A stretch of 64,000 bases of DNA from Bradyrhizobium sp. Tv2a-2 (GCF_000472425.1 NZ_AXAI01000010.1:1-64000), one strand, 5' to 3'. Positions 1 through 9,190 are shown, counted from the stretch's first letter. The notes: a model not told the origin generated them from the sequence alone. Numbers and translations: made by a program.

Positions 1-261
1 GATCGATTGCCGAAGGTCGAATACGACAGCCACGAGATCGTGCGCCGTGTCTCCACGACCAAAGCCTATGTCAGCTTCAAGGGACGTCTTTGGAAAGTCC
101 CGCAGGCTTTCCGCGGTGAGCGCCTTGCCATTCGCCCATTGGCAAACGGTGCGCAATACGGGGTCTTCTTTGCCGCACACCAAGTCGCTATCATCGACTT
201 GGCGAGCGGAAAAAGTGTCGGCTATGTCCCCGAACACCCGTCGGTCATGTCCCCGGGCTGA
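1..261 (+). CDS. IS481-like transposase, C-terminal end (cut by window edge)
   Basis: The reading frame is open from the first base and ends at 261, so only the last ~86 residues are present. The text around 'FKGRLWKVPQAFRGERLAIRP' and 'GVFFAAHQVAIIDL' resembles the small beta-barrel tail that follows the DDE integrase core in IS481-family transposases. The catalytic core would lie outside the window, so intactness cannot be judged. No inverted-repeat end was identified downstream. The family is inferred from the C-terminal pattern alone; another DDE family with a similar tail is possible. Confidence 0.6.
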   Translation, partial: DRLPKVEYDSHEIVRRVSTTKAYVSFKGRLWKVPQAFRGERLAIRPLANGAQYGVFFAAHQVAIIDLASGKSVGYVPEHPSVMSPG

Positions 262-577
262 ACACTTGACCGGACGATCCGGTATTCCATAGACAGCCGT
301 GCCCGAGCCGAGAGTCCTCGGCTACTGGATCGCCCGCGTTCGCGGGCGATGACGACCAAGAAAATGGCGCCAAAATCCTTCCCTTCGGGAGAGGCGGCGC
401 CCCCGGAACCCCGTCCCTTCGACGAACATCCTCTTTCGCTTGCCCGAGAACCGTCTATTTTCCCGGGCAAGTGCAGGCCGCCTGCACCGACCGGGCGGGC
501 TTTTTCGGCTTGCGCGAGGAAAACGCGTCAAAAGACGGGGTTTTGGACCGCAAAATCCCGTGCCTCGGAGGGATCAA
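262..577. other. Intergenic stretch with hairpins upstream of the aldolase gene
   Basis: No convincing gene lies here. A GC-rich hairpin (CGCCCGCG / CGCGGGCG) sits at about 331-348. A perfect 7-bp hairpin with a 3-nt loop (GTGCAGG at 471-477, CCTGCAC at 481-487) lies about 90 bases before the aldolase start. Neither is followed by a T-run, so neither looks like a classical terminator. The second could be part of the aldolase mRNA leader, but that is a guess. Overlapping open frames in this stretch are out-of-frame GC-rich artefacts. Confidence 0.5.
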
Positions 578-1603
578 ATGAACCTCAGCGAACTCAACAA
601 GATTGCCCGCGCCATGGTCGCGCCGGGCAAGGGGATTCTGGCCGCCGACGAGTCGTCGGGCACGATCAAGAAGCGTTTCGACGCCATCAAGGTCGAGTCC
701 ACCGAAGAGAGCCGGCGCGACTACCGTGAGATGCTGTTCCGCGCCACGGAGGCGATGAGCAAATATGTGTCGGGCGTCATCCTCTATGACGAGACCATCT
801 GGCAGAACGCGAAGGACGGGACGCCGCTGGTCAAGCTGATCGAGCAGGCTGGCGCGATTCCCGGCATCAAGGTCGACGAGGGCACGACAGCGCTGCCCGC
901 CTGCCCCGGCGAGCTCGTGACCAAAGGCCTCGACAAGCTCGCCGAGCGGCTGCCGAAATATTACGAGCGCGGCGCGCGCTTTGCGAAATGGCGCGCGGTG
1001 ATCGACATCGGCGCGGGCATTCCGACCCGGACGGCAATCCATGTCAATGCGCATGCGTTGGCACGCTATGCGGCGCTATGCCAGGCGGCGCAGATCGTGC
1101 CGATCGTCGAGCCCGAAGTGCTGATGGACGGCGATCACGACATCGACCGCTGCTACGAGGTGACCCAGCGCGTGCTCAACAAGACCTTCCAGGAGCTGCG
1201 CATGCAGCGCGTCGAGCTGGAGGGCATGGTGCTGAAGCCGAACATGGCCGTCTCAGGCAAGAAGTGCCCGAAACAGGCCTCCGTCGCGGAGGTCGCCGAG
1301 AAGACGGTGCGTCTGCTGAAGGCCTGCGTGCCGGCGGCGGTGCCGGGCATCGCGTTCCTGTCCGGCGGCCAGTCGGACGAAGAGGCGACCGCGCATCTCA
1401 ATGCCATGCACAAGATCGGCAACTTGCCCTGGCCGCTCACCTTCTCCTACGGCCGCGCGCTGCAGGCAGCGCCGCAGAAGGCCTGGGCCGGCAAGGCGGA
1501 AAACGTTGCTGCGGGCCAGCGCGCCTTCACCCACCGCGCCCGTATGAATGCGCTGGCGAGCAAGGGCGAATGGGCGACCGAGCTGGAAAAGAAGGCGGCA
1601 TAG
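578..1603 (+). CDS. fda: Fructose-bisphosphate aldolase, class I
   Basis: This 341-residue protein is a class I (Schiff-base) aldolase that interconverts fructose-1,6-bisphosphate with dihydroxyacetone phosphate and glyceraldehyde-3-phosphate in the cytosol. The N-terminus reads 'APGKGILAADESSGTIKKRF', a family signature. The 'GMVLKPNM' segment carries the lysine that forms the imine, and 'GIAFLSGGQSDEEAT' is the phosphate-binding C-terminal motif. An upstream in-frame start at 440 exists, but the ATG at 578 is preceded by a strong GGAGG ribosome site seven bases upstream and matches the family start. A ThiE-like gene follows two bases after the stop, suggesting co-transcription. Confidence 0.95.
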   Translation: MNLSELNKIARAMVAPGKGILAADESSGTIKKRFDAIKVESTEESRRDYREMLFRATEAMSKYVSGVILYDETIWQNAKDGTPLVKLIEQAGAIPGIKVDEGTTALPACPGELVTKGLDKLAERLPKYYERGARFAKWRAVIDIGAGIPTRTAIHVNAHALARYAALCQAAQIVPIVEPEVLMDGDHDIDRCYEVTQRVLNKTFQELRMQRVELEGMVLKPNMAVSGKKCPKQASVAEVAEKTVRLLKACVPAAVPGIAFLSGGQSDEEATAHLNAMHKIGNLPWPLTFSYGRALQAAPQKAWAGKAENVAAGQRAFTHRARMNALASKGEWATELEKKAA

Positions 1604-1604
1604 C

Positions 1605-2285
1605 TTGTCCACCAAATCCGCCCCCGCGCGGCCGGCGCCGCGCCTCTATCTCGCAACGCCGGTCGTGGACGATCCCGCAAGGCTCGTCGCAGGCCTGCCC
1701 GGCTTGCTTGCCGCAACCGATATCGCGGCGGTGTTGCTGCGGCTGAAGGAGACCGACCAGCGCGGCATGATCACGCGCGTCAAGACGATTGCGCCGGTGG
1801 TGCAGGCGGCGGGCAGTGCGCTGCTGCTCGACGGTCATGTCGAGCTGGTCGCCCGCGGCGGTGCCGACGGCGCGCATCTCGGCGGCATCGACGCGCTGGA
1901 GGAGGCCCTGCCGAGTCTCAAGCCCGACCGCATCGCGGGCGTCGGCCGGCTGATCACCCGCCACGATTCCATGATCGCGGGCGAGCGCGGCGCCGATTAT
2001 GTGCTGTTCGGCGAGCCGGATCCTGCGGGCAAGCGACCGTCGCCGGAAGCGATCGCCGAGCGGTTGTCCTGGTGGGCGGAGCTGTTCGAGCCGCCCTGCA
2101 TCGGTTATGCCGCCTCGCGCGATGAGGTCTCGGAGTTCGTCACCGCGGGAGCGGATTTCGTGCTGGTTGACGATCTCGTATGGGCGGACCAACGAGGCCC
2201 GGCCGCGGCGCTTTCCGATCTGGACCAGGCGATGCGACAGGCCTATGCCACCGCCTCCAAAGCTGCGAAGGCGGCGCAGGGGTAA
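1605..2285 (+). CDS. thiE: Thiamine-phosphate synthase family protein (ThiE-like)
   Basis: The product (226 residues from a TTG start) is a TIM-barrel protein of the ThiE/TenI group. It begins 'RLYLATPVVDDPARL' and has the barrel motifs 'GADGAHLGG' and 'GADYVLFGEPDP', which correspond to the pyrophosphate and thiazole-phosphate binding loops of thiamine-phosphate synthase. The TTG at 1605 lies two bases after the aldolase stop; the longer frame would overlap the aldolase. Several canonical ThiE residues are hard to place and its partner is a glycolytic gene, so it may be a divergent paralogue not involved in thiamine synthesis. Translation is probably coupled to the aldolase. Confidence 0.75.
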   Translation: MSTKSAPARPAPRLYLATPVVDDPARLVAGLPGLLAATDIAAVLLRLKETDQRGMITRVKTIAPVVQAAGSALLLDGHVELVARGGADGAHLGGIDALEEALPSLKPDRIAGVGRLITRHDSMIAGERGADYVLFGEPDPAGKRPSPEAIAERLSWWAELFEPPCIGYAASRDEVSEFVTAGADFVLVDDLVWADQRGPAAALSDLDQAMRQAYATASKAAKAAQG

Positions 2286-2297
2286 TTTCGAACGCCA

Positions 2298-3455
2298 ATG
2301 AAAACGCCGCACGCAATACCGATCCTGGCCGCCGCGCTGCTGCTCACCACGAGCGCCGCAGCGCAGATTTCGCTCACCCCGCCGACGGTCCAAGCGCCGG
2401 CCACCAAGCCGGCGGAGGCGCCAAAGCCGGCACAGCCAGCTACGGCGGCGGAGCCGACCAAGACCAAGCCGCATATGGTCAAGAAGCCAGAGGCGCCCGC
2501 GGCCCAGGCCAAGCCCGCGACCCCGGCCATGCCGGCCGCTTCCGCCACGCCCGCCCCGGCGCCTGATGACCCCAATGCCGACGTGGTCTACGCCGCCTAT
2601 CAGCGCGGCCAGTACAAAACCGCCCGTGATCTTGCGACCCCGCGCGCGCAAGCGGGCGACATCCACGCCATGACCATGCTCGGCGTGCTCTATTCCAGCG
2701 GCCTCGGCGTCAAGCGCGACTATGCCAAGGCTGCCGACTGGTACAAGCGCGCCAGCGACGCCGGCGACCGCGAAGCCATGCTGGAACTCGCGATGATGCG
2801 TATTGCCGGCCGCGGCGGACCGACCGACAAGCAGGAAGCCGTCAGGCTGCTCGCCTCCGCCGCCAAGCTCGGCGAGGCCAAGGCGGCCTATAACCTCGCA
2901 TTGCTTTATCTCGACGGGCAGACGCTGCCGCAGGACGTCAAGCGCTCCGCGGAGTTGCTCAGGATGGCCGCCGACGCCGGCAACCCGGAAGCGCAATACG
3001 CGCTGGCGACCTTCTACAAGGAGGGCACCGGGGTAGATAAGGACATGGAGAAGGCGGTGCGGCTGTTGCAAGCGGCCTCGCTTGCCGACAATGCCGATGC
3101 CGAGGTCGAATATGCCATCGCGCTCTACAATGGCACCGGCACGCCGAGGAACATACCCGCGGCGGTCGCGCTATTGCGCAAGGCAGCCAAGCAGAACAAT
3201 CCGATAGCACAGAACCGGCTGGCCTGGGTGCTGTTCTACGGTTCGGGCACGCCGACGGACAAGGTCGATGCGCTGAAATGGCACCTGGTCGCCAAGACCT
3301 TCGGCAAGGGCGACGTTCAACTGGATGAAAAGTTTGCCAATCTGAGCCCCGAGGAACGCGCCAAGGGCGAACAGGCGGCCAAGCTCTGGCTTGGGACCGC
3401 CGCCACTGCGGCTACTACCATCGCTCCCGCCACGGCCACCACTGCCACCAAATAA
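2298..3455 (+). CDS. Secreted Sel1-repeat (TPR-like) protein
   Basis: This 385-residue protein starts with a clear signal peptide (MKTPHAIPILAAALLLTTSA, cleavage near AAAQ). A low-complexity Pro/Ala/Lys linker runs to about residue 95. About six Sel1 repeats follow (for example 'AMTMLGVLYSSGLGVKRDYA' and 'AQYALATFYKEGTGV') to about residue 350, and the end is Ala/Thr-rich. Sel1 solenoids mediate protein-protein contacts, often in envelope or signalling complexes; no enzymatic domain is seen. It begins 12 bases after the ThiE-like gene, so it is probably in the same transcript. The specific partner is unknown. Confidence 0.85.
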   Translation: MKTPHAIPILAAALLLTTSAAAQISLTPPTVQAPATKPAEAPKPAQPATAAEPTKTKPHMVKKPEAPAAQAKPATPAMPAASATPAPAPDDPNADVVYAAYQRGQYKTARDLATPRAQAGDIHAMTMLGVLYSSGLGVKRDYAKAADWYKRASDAGDREAMLELAMMRIAGRGGPTDKQEAVRLLASAAKLGEAKAAYNLALLYLDGQTLPQDVKRSAELLRMAADAGNPEAQYALATFYKEGTGVDKDMEKAVRLLQAASLADNADAEVEYAIALYNGTGTPRNIPAAVALLRKAAKQNNPIAQNRLAWVLFYGSGTPTDKVDALKWHLVAKTFGKGDVQLDEKFANLSPEERAKGEQAAKLWLGTAATAATTIAPATATTATK

Positions 3456-3536
3456 CCCACCTTGACGTGAGCGTTTCGGCAGGGCACCCACGTCGTTCCG
3501 CCAGCAACCCCAGGCAATACACAGCAAGCCGACTTC

Positions 3537-4331
3537 ATGCAGCATTCAGCCCTCATCAACGTCATGGTCAAGGCCGCGCTTCGCGCCGGCCGCAGCTTGA
3601 AACGCGATCTTGGCGAGATCGAGCATCTGCAGGTGTCGCTTAAGGGGCCCGCGAACTTCGTCTCGCTCGCCGACAAGCGCGCCGAGGAGATGCTCTACAC
3701 CGACCTGTCCAAAGCGCGTCCCGGCTACGGCTTCCTCGGCGAGGAAGGCGGCACGCGCGAGGGGACCGACAAGAGCCACACCTGGATCGTCGATCCGCTC
3801 GACGGCACCACCAATTTCCTGCATGGCATCCCGCAATTCGCGATCTCGATCGGACTGCAACGCGAGGACACCATCATCGCCGGCGTGGTCTACAACCCCG
3901 CCAATGACGAGCTCTATATCGCCGAGCGCGGCAAGGGCGCGTTCCTCAACGACCAGCGGCTTCGCGTCGCCGGAAGGCGCCAACTCAATGAATGCGTGAT
4001 CGGCTGCGGCCTGCCGCATATCGGACGTGGCGATCACGTCCAGTTCCGCGCCGAGATGGAGACGCTCCAGAACAAGGTTGCGGGCCTGCGCCGCTTCGGC
4101 GCCGCCGCCCTCGATCTCGCCTTCGTCGCCGCCGGCCGCCTCGACGGCTTCTGGGAGCGCAACCTCTCGCCCTGGGACGTCGCCGCGGGCCAGATCCTCG
4201 TCCGCGAGGCCGGCGGCACCATTTCAGGTGTTGAAGGCAAGGACGATGCGGTCACCAGCGGGCACGTCGTCTGCGGCAATGAATACGTGCATGGCGAGCT
4301 GCTGAAGATTCTGAAGGCGGCGTCGAAATAG
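3537..4331 (+). CDS. suhB: Inositol monophosphatase family protein
   Basis: The 264-residue protein has the full set of Li+-sensitive phosphatase motifs: 'GEEGG' (first metal-binding Glu, near residue 68), 'WIVDPLDGTTNFLHG' (near residues 81-95) and 'WDVAAGQILVREAGG' (near residues 213-227). It should hydrolyse myo-inositol-1-phosphate or related sugar phosphates using Mg2+. SuhB members in bacteria also have RNA-related roles that cannot be judged here. Length and start are typical of the family. It converges on the RND efflux gene, with only 12 bases between the two stops. Confidence 0.92.
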   Translation: MQHSALINVMVKAALRAGRSLKRDLGEIEHLQVSLKGPANFVSLADKRAEEMLYTDLSKARPGYGFLGEEGGTREGTDKSHTWIVDPLDGTTNFLHGIPQFAISIGLQREDTIIAGVVYNPANDELYIAERGKGAFLNDQRLRVAGRRQLNECVIGCGLPHIGRGDHVQFRAEMETLQNKVAGLRRFGAAALDLAFVAAGRLDGFWERNLSPWDVAAGQILVREAGGTISGVEGKDDAVTSGHVVCGNEYVHGELLKILKAASK

Positions 4332-4343
4332 GCGCCGCGCCGC

Positions 4344-7300
4344 TTACGGCTTCTGCGGCTCCGCGAGCTCAAGACCTTCCGCCTTCGCTTCCTTCGCCTC
4401 TACCTCCTCGCGGTCGCGTGCGAGCACGCGCTGCACCGAGACGAAGAATATCGGCACCATCAGCAGCGCCAGCACGACGACGGCGATCATGCCGCCCATC
4501 ACGGTGGTGCCGAGTGCCTGCTGGCTTGCGCCGCCCGCACCATGGGCGATCGCCATCGGCAGCACGCCGCAGACGAAGGCGAGACCGGTCATCAGGATCG
4601 GCCGAAACCGCAAGCTGCAGGCTTCCACCGTGGCCTCGACCAGCGGCTTGCCCTTCTCGCGCAGGTCCTTTGCGAACTCGATGATCAGGATGGCGTCCTT
4701 GGCGGCGAGGCCGATGATGGTGATCAGGCCGACGGTGAAATAGACGTCGTTCGGCAGGCCGCGCAGCATCGCCGCGAGCACTGCGCCGGTGACGCCGAGC
4801 GGCACCGTGAGCAGCACCGCGAGCGGAATGGTCCAGCTTTCATAAAGCGCGGCGAGACAGAGGAAGACGACCAGCACCGAAAGCGCGAGCAGGAATGGAG
4901 CCTGCGAGCCCGACAGCTTCTCCTGCAGCGATTGTCCGGCCCATTCGAAGCCGAAGCCAGCCGGAAGCTTGCCCGCAAGCCGCTCCATCTCGGCAATCGC
5001 ATCGCCCGACGTGTAACCTGCCTTTGCTTCGCCGCTGATGCGGATCGCGGGGTAATAGTTGAAGCCAGCAATCTGGGCCGGCCCCTTGGACCATTCGATG
5101 GATGCGAAGGCCGAGAACGGCACGAGCTGGCCGCGATTGTTCCGGACATTGTAGCCCAGGATCTCCTCGGCATTCATGCGGGCATCGCGATCCGCCTGCA
5201 CGATCACGCGCTGCATACGTCCGCGATTGGGGAAGTCGTTGACGTAAGTCGAGCCGAGATTGGTCGAGATGGTGTTGTTGATGTCCTCGAAGCTGATGCC
5301 GAAGGCGGCCGCCTTCTCGCGGTCGACAACGACATTGACCTGCGGGGCCTGCGGCAGGCCCTCGATATAGACCTTCTGCAGAACCGGGTTCGCATTGGCC
5401 TCCGCCACCAGCCGCTCGGCGGCAGACGCCAGCGCCGCATAACCCTTCTGCCCGCGATCCTGCAGGCGGAAGCTGAAGCCGGAGGAGTTGCCGAGATTGT
5501 CGATTGGCGGCGGCTGCAATGCCGAGATCGAGGCGTCGCGCACCGAGCCCATGTCACGGTTGATGTCGGCCACGATCGCGGCCGCGGAGTCCTTTGCCGT
5601 GCGCTCCGACCAGTCCTTCAGGGTGATGAAGGCCTGCGCCGTGTTGAGGCCCTGACCCGAGAAGCTGAAGCCGCTCAGGAAGGTCACGTTCTTCACGCCG
5701 GGACGCTCGGCCAGATATTTTTCGACCTTCTCGATCGCGGCCAGCGTCCGCGCGTAAGAGGAGTCCGACGGCGTCTGCACGTCGGTCGTGACGAACCCCT
5801 GGTCGTCGACCGGCAGAAAGCCGCCGGGCAGGCGCACGAAAGCAAAGCCGAGACCGACGAGAAGCGCGGCGTAGATCAGCATCAGCCGCCCGGTGCGTTT
5901 CACCGTGGACTGCACGACGCTCGTATAGCCAAGCCTGCCGCGATCGAGCAGGCGGTTGAACCAGCCGAACACGCCGCTTTGCGCATGGCCATGGCCCGCC
6001 GTGACCGGCTTGAGCAGGGTCGCACACAAAGCGGGCGTCAGCGACAGCGCGAGCAGCGCCGAGAAACCGATCGCGGCGACCATGGTGATGGAGAACTGGC
6101 GATAGATGATGCCGACCGAGCCGCCGAAGAACGCCATCGGCACGAACACCGCCATCAAGACCAGCGTGATGCCGATGATGGCTCCGGTGATCTGCGACAT
6201 CGCCTTGCGGGTCGCCTCCTTCGGCGGCAGCCCCTCCTCGGCCATGATGCGCTCCACATTCTCCACCACGACGATGGCGTCGTCGACGAGAATGCCGACC
6301 GCGAGCACCATGCCGAACATGGTGAGCATGTTGATGGAGAAGCCCGCGAGCATCAGCGTCGCACAGGCGCCCAACAACGCCACTGGGACGACGATGGTCG
6401 GAATCAGGGTGTAGCGGATGTTCTGCAGGAACAGGAACATCACGATGAAGACCAGCACCACCGCTTCGACCAGCGTCGACAGCACCTTGTTGATCGAAGC
6501 CTTCACGACGGGCGTGATGTTGTAGGGAATTTCATAGGTGATATTGGCCGGGAAGAAGCGCGACAGCTCCTTCATCTTGGCCTCGATGGCCGTCGCGGTT
6601 GCCAGCGCATTGCCGCTCGGCGACAGCGTCACCGACAGGCCGGCGGTCGGCTTGCCATTCAGGCGCGTCGTGAACTGGTAGCTGTAGCCGCCGATCTCCA
6701 CCCGCGCGACGTCGCGCAAGCGCACCGAGGAGCCATCCGGATTGACCCGCAGCGTGATCGCGCCGAACTCCTCCGGCGTCGCAAGCTGGCCCTTGACCAG
6801 CACCAGCGCCGAGATGCGTTGGTCGCGCGTACTGGGTTCCGCGCCGATCGCGCCGGAAGCAACCTGTGCATTCTGGGCGTTGACCGCCCGCGTGACATCG
6901 TCGGCGGTGAGGCCATAGCCGACCAGCTTGTCGGGATCCAGCCAGATGCGAAGGGAGCGCTCGGTCGAATAAAGAATGGCGCGGCCGACGCCGGGAATCC
7001 TGCGGATTTCACCGAGCACATTGCGGGTCATGAAGTCGCCGAGCGCGACCTCATCGAGGCTGCCGTCGGTCGAACTCAGCGTAATGATCTGCAGCGTCGC
7101 ACTGGAAGCCTCCGCGACGCGAATGCCCTGCTGCAGCACGGCGCGCGGCAGCCGCGCCTCGACGCGCTTGATGCGATTCTGCACCTCGACCGAGGCTGCA
7201 CTGGTATCGGTGCCGGGTGCGAAAAAGGCCGTGATTTCGACCTGACCCAGCGAGTCGCTGGTCGATTCGAAGTTGAGAAGACCCGGCGCGCCGTTGAGCT

Positions 7301-7502
7301 CTTCCTCGATCAGGCGCGTGACGCTGTTGTAGAGGTTCTCCGGCGAGGCGCCGGGATAGGAGGTCGTCACCGAGATCGAAGGCGGCGCGATGATCGGATA
7401 TTGCGCGACCGGGAGCAGCGGGATCGCAATCGCGCCGATCAAGCAGATGAACAACGCGACGACCCAGGCGAAGATCGGCCTGTCGATGAAGAAGCTGGGC
7501 AT
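4344..7502 (-). CDS. RND multidrug efflux pump, inner-membrane subunit (HAE1 family)
   Basis: At 1052 residues this is a full-length AcrB/MexB-type proton-driven exporter. It starts 'MPSFFIDRPIFAWVVALFIC', typical of HAE1 pumps, and carries the proton-relay aspartates in TM4 ('GILVDDAIVVVENVERIM', ~400-417). Two large periplasmic loops and twelve predicted membrane segments fit the fold. It expels hydrophobic drugs or detergents, with the adaptor encoded just upstream (gap 4 bases). No outer-membrane channel gene accompanies the pair, so a TolC-type partner must be elsewhere. A long open frame on the opposite strand is a codon-bias shadow. Confidence 0.96.
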   Translation of the reverse strand: MPSFFIDRPIFAWVVALFICLIGAIAIPLLPVAQYPIIAPPSISVTTSYPGASPENLYNSVTRLIEEELNGAPGLLNFESTSDSLGQVEITAFFAPGTDTSAASVEVQNRIKRVEARLPRAVLQQGIRVAEASSATLQIITLSSTDGSLDEVALGDFMTRNVLGEIRRIPGVGRAILYSTERSLRIWLDPDKLVGYGLTADDVTRAVNAQNAQVASGAIGAEPSTRDQRISALVLVKGQLATPEEFGAITLRVNPDGSSVRLRDVARVEIGGYSYQFTTRLNGKPTAGLSVTLSPSGNALATATAIEAKMKELSRFFPANITYEIPYNITPVVKASINKVLSTLVEAVVLVFIVMFLFLQNIRYTLIPTIVVPVALLGACATLMLAGFSINMLTMFGMVLAVGILVDDAIVVVENVERIMAEEGLPPKEATRKAMSQITGAIIGITLVLMAVFVPMAFFGGSVGIIYRQFSITMVAAIGFSALLALSLTPALCATLLKPVTAGHGHAQSGVFGWFNRLLDRGRLGYTSVVQSTVKRTGRLMLIYAALLVGLGFAFVRLPGGFLPVDDQGFVTTDVQTPSDSSYARTLAAIEKVEKYLAERPGVKNVTFLSGFSFSGQGLNTAQAFITLKDWSERTAKDSAAAIVADINRDMGSVRDASISALQPPPIDNLGNSSGFSFRLQDRGQKGYAALASAAERLVAEANANPVLQKVYIEGLPQAPQVNVVVDREKAAAFGISFEDINNTISTNLGSTYVNDFPNRGRMQRVIVQADRDARMNAEEILGYNVRNNRGQLVPFSAFASIEWSKGPAQIAGFNYYPAIRISGEAKAGYTSGDAIAEMERLAGKLPAGFGFEWAGQSLQEKLSGSQAPFLLALSVLVVFLCLAALYESWTIPLAVLLTVPLGVTGAVLAAMLRGLPNDVYFTVGLITIIGLAAKDAILIIEFAKDLREKGKPLVEATVEACSLRFRPILMTGLAFVCGVLPMAIAHGAGGASQQALGTTVMGGMIAVVVLALLMVPIFFVSVQRVLARDREEVEAKEAKAEGLELAEPQKP

Positions 7503-7506
7503 TGCT

Positions 7507-8703
7507 TTACCTGACGGTTCGCATGCTGTGCTGGCGAAGCTCTCCGGCTTCCGCAGCTTCGGTCCAGATCTGCGGCTTTACCTTGTCGCCGGCGGCGAAT
7601 TTCTGGAAACCTTCGACCACGACCCGGTCCCCGGCCTTCAACCCGTCGGTCACGAACCATTGGCCATCCTGCACCGAGCCGGTGCGGACTGGCTGCAGGG
7701 CGACGCGGTTGTCGTCCTTCACCACGAACACCTCGCTGCCGCCGCCGCCATTGCGCTGGATGGCCTGCTGAGGGACTGCGATGGCATCGCCGTCGATACC
7801 CTGCTCGATGCGGACGCGGACATACATGCCCGGCAGCAATTCGCGCTTTGGATTGGGAAACTGGCCGCGCAGCGTCACCTGCCCGGTGTTGATGTCGACG
7901 CGGGCGTCGGAGAACAGCAGCTTGCCGTCGGCCGAATAGAGTGTGTTGTCGTCCAAGGCGAGCCGCACCTTGGCAGCGCCTGGCGCAATGCGTTCGAGAT
8001 CGCCCGCCTCGAAGGCGCGGCGCAGCTGGCTGAGCTGAGTGACCGACTGGGTGAAATCGGCATAGATCGGATCGAGCTGCTGGATGGTCGCAAGATTGGT
8101 CTGGTCCTGGATCACCAGCGCGCCTTCGCTCACCAGGGCAGCACCGACCACGCCGCCGATCGGCGCACGCACGGTCGTATAGCCAAGATTAAGCCTGGCC
8201 CGCGCGAGCGCCGCCTTGGCGCCCTCGACATCGGCCTTCGCCTGGTGTTCGGCCGCCACCGCCCGGTCATTCTCGGCTTCCGATGCCGCGCGCTCCTTCG
8301 TGAGATAGGCGATGCGGCGCGCCTGCTGCTCGGCCTGGCGCAATGTGGCCTCCGCTTTCGCAAGCGCTGCCTCGTTCGACTGCACCTCGATCTCGAATGG
8401 CTTGGGGTCGATGCGATAGAGCGGATCGCCGGCGTTGACCTCGCTGCCCTGGTGGAAGGCGCGCTCGATCACGATGCCGGACACGCGAGGCCGCACTTCG
8501 GCGACGCGCGTCGGCGCGATCCGCCCTGGCAGCTCGCTGACAATGGCGCGCGCCTGCGGTGACGCGGTGACGACGCTCACCTCTGGTTCGACCGGTTCGG
8601 CTGCCGCGGTGGCTGAATTGGACTGGTTGCAGCCGGCGAGAATGGGCGCGAGAGCGGCGAGCAGAAGAAAGGCGCTGGCCGATGGCACGCGAGACGGCGA
8701 CAT
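7507..8703 (-). CDS. RND efflux periplasmic adaptor (membrane fusion protein)
   Basis: The start chosen is the ATG at 8703, giving 398 residues. It opens with a lipoprotein signal ending in the lipobox LAGC (Cys at ~25), so the mature protein should be lipid-anchored. The order is as in AcrA: a beta-barrel/lipoyl half-motif ('GRIAPTRVAEVRPRVSGIV'), an alpha-helical hairpin rich in Ala/Glu, the second lipoyl half ('GYTTVRAPIGGVVGAALVSEG') and a C-terminal membrane-proximal domain. It couples the RND pump at 4344-7502 to an outer-membrane channel. An in-frame start 23 codons upstream would place a non-signal extension before the lipoprotein signal. No dedicated regulator gene is adjacent. Confidence 0.94.
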   Translation of the reverse strand: MSPSRVPSASAFLLLAALAPILAGCNQSNSATAAAEPVEPEVSVVTASPQARAIVSELPGRIAPTRVAEVRPRVSGIVIERAFHQGSEVNAGDPLYRIDPKPFEIEVQSNEAALAKAEATLRQAEQQARRIAYLTKERAASEAENDRAVAAEHQAKADVEGAKAALARARLNLGYTTVRAPIGGVVGAALVSEGALVIQDQTNLATIQQLDPIYADFTQSVTQLSQLRRAFEAGDLERIAPGAAKVRLALDDNTLYSADGKLLFSDARVDINTGQVTLRGQFPNPKRELLPGMYVRVRIEQGIDGDAIAVPQQAIQRNGGGGSEVFVVKDDNRVALQPVRTGSVQDGQWFVTDGLKAGDRVVVEGFQKFAAGDKVKPQIWTEAAEAGELRQHSMRTVR

Positions 8704-8829
8704 GAAAATATTAGCCCCTTGTTTGCGGTTGGCACGAATGGTTGCGATCCATGCAGCGCCTGACGCGTGCATGCGGCTTGCCGCTAGAGATAGAAAATTC
8801 GCCTATTGCAACGCAACGCAGACCGCGGC

Positions 8830-8860
8830 GGCGCATTGCCACACAGGCGCATTGTCACAC
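8830..8860. repeat. Tandem 16-bp-period direct repeat upstream of the efflux operon
   Basis: Two near-identical copies, GGCGCATTGCCACAC at 8830-8844 and GGCGCATTGTCACAC at 8846-8860, lie about 130-160 bases before the adaptor start on the minus strand. They differ at one base. The spacing and location would suit a regulatory-protein binding site, but nothing else supports that and no regulator is encoded nearby. Confidence 0.4.
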
Positions 8861-8919
8861 GTCAGGGAACACATTGACGGCGCAGCGCTTTTCGCAATCA
8901 TCGAGAATATTGAGCTGCG

Positions 8920-9190
8920 TCAGTCCGCCGCAAGCAGTCGCCAATGGTCGACGCTCCATCCTCGTCCTTCGTCATGGCCGAGCAGGCCTGACGTGGCGAG
9001 GAAGAACCAGCGCCAGCGAAGCATCCAGAGCAAAGTGTCGTCGCGGTCAACGTTGCGGAAGACGGCTTCGATCGCACCGCGGCTGGCATCGAACTTGGCG
9101 AGCCAGTCATCGGGATCGAGAGCGAAACCGCCATTGCAACCAAGGCTTTCAGGTAAGAGAGCGTCATCGTCGCGTGCAATGGACAGGGCA
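8920..9190 (-). pseudogene. Remnant of a cyclopropane-fatty-acid-synthase-type methyltransferase (C-terminal end)
   Basis: The minus-strand frame ending at 8920 reads 'LDPDDWLAKFDASRGAIEAV', then 'LLWMLRWRWFFLATSGLLGH' and 'GWSVDHWRLLAAD'. This matches the end of the cyclopropane-fatty-acyl-phospholipid synthase / SAM methyltransferase family, whose members finish '..WL...D..R..I...F..VYG.D...W..RWR.FFLA.AELFGY..G.EW.V.HY'. The SAM-binding domain is missing: upstream the frame becomes unrelated sequence by about 9190. I interpret it as a degraded gene end. The match is from memory of the family pattern; a similarity search of this frame would settle it. Confidence 0.5.

Noticed and set aside
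331..348. Terminator before fda
   Set aside because: The GC hairpin is not followed by a T-run.
4542..7514. 990-codon plus-strand open frame opposite the RND pump
   Set aside because: Its composition is His/Arg/Asp-rich with no family similarity and it lies fully antisense to a strongly conserved pump gene; it is a high-GC codon shadow.
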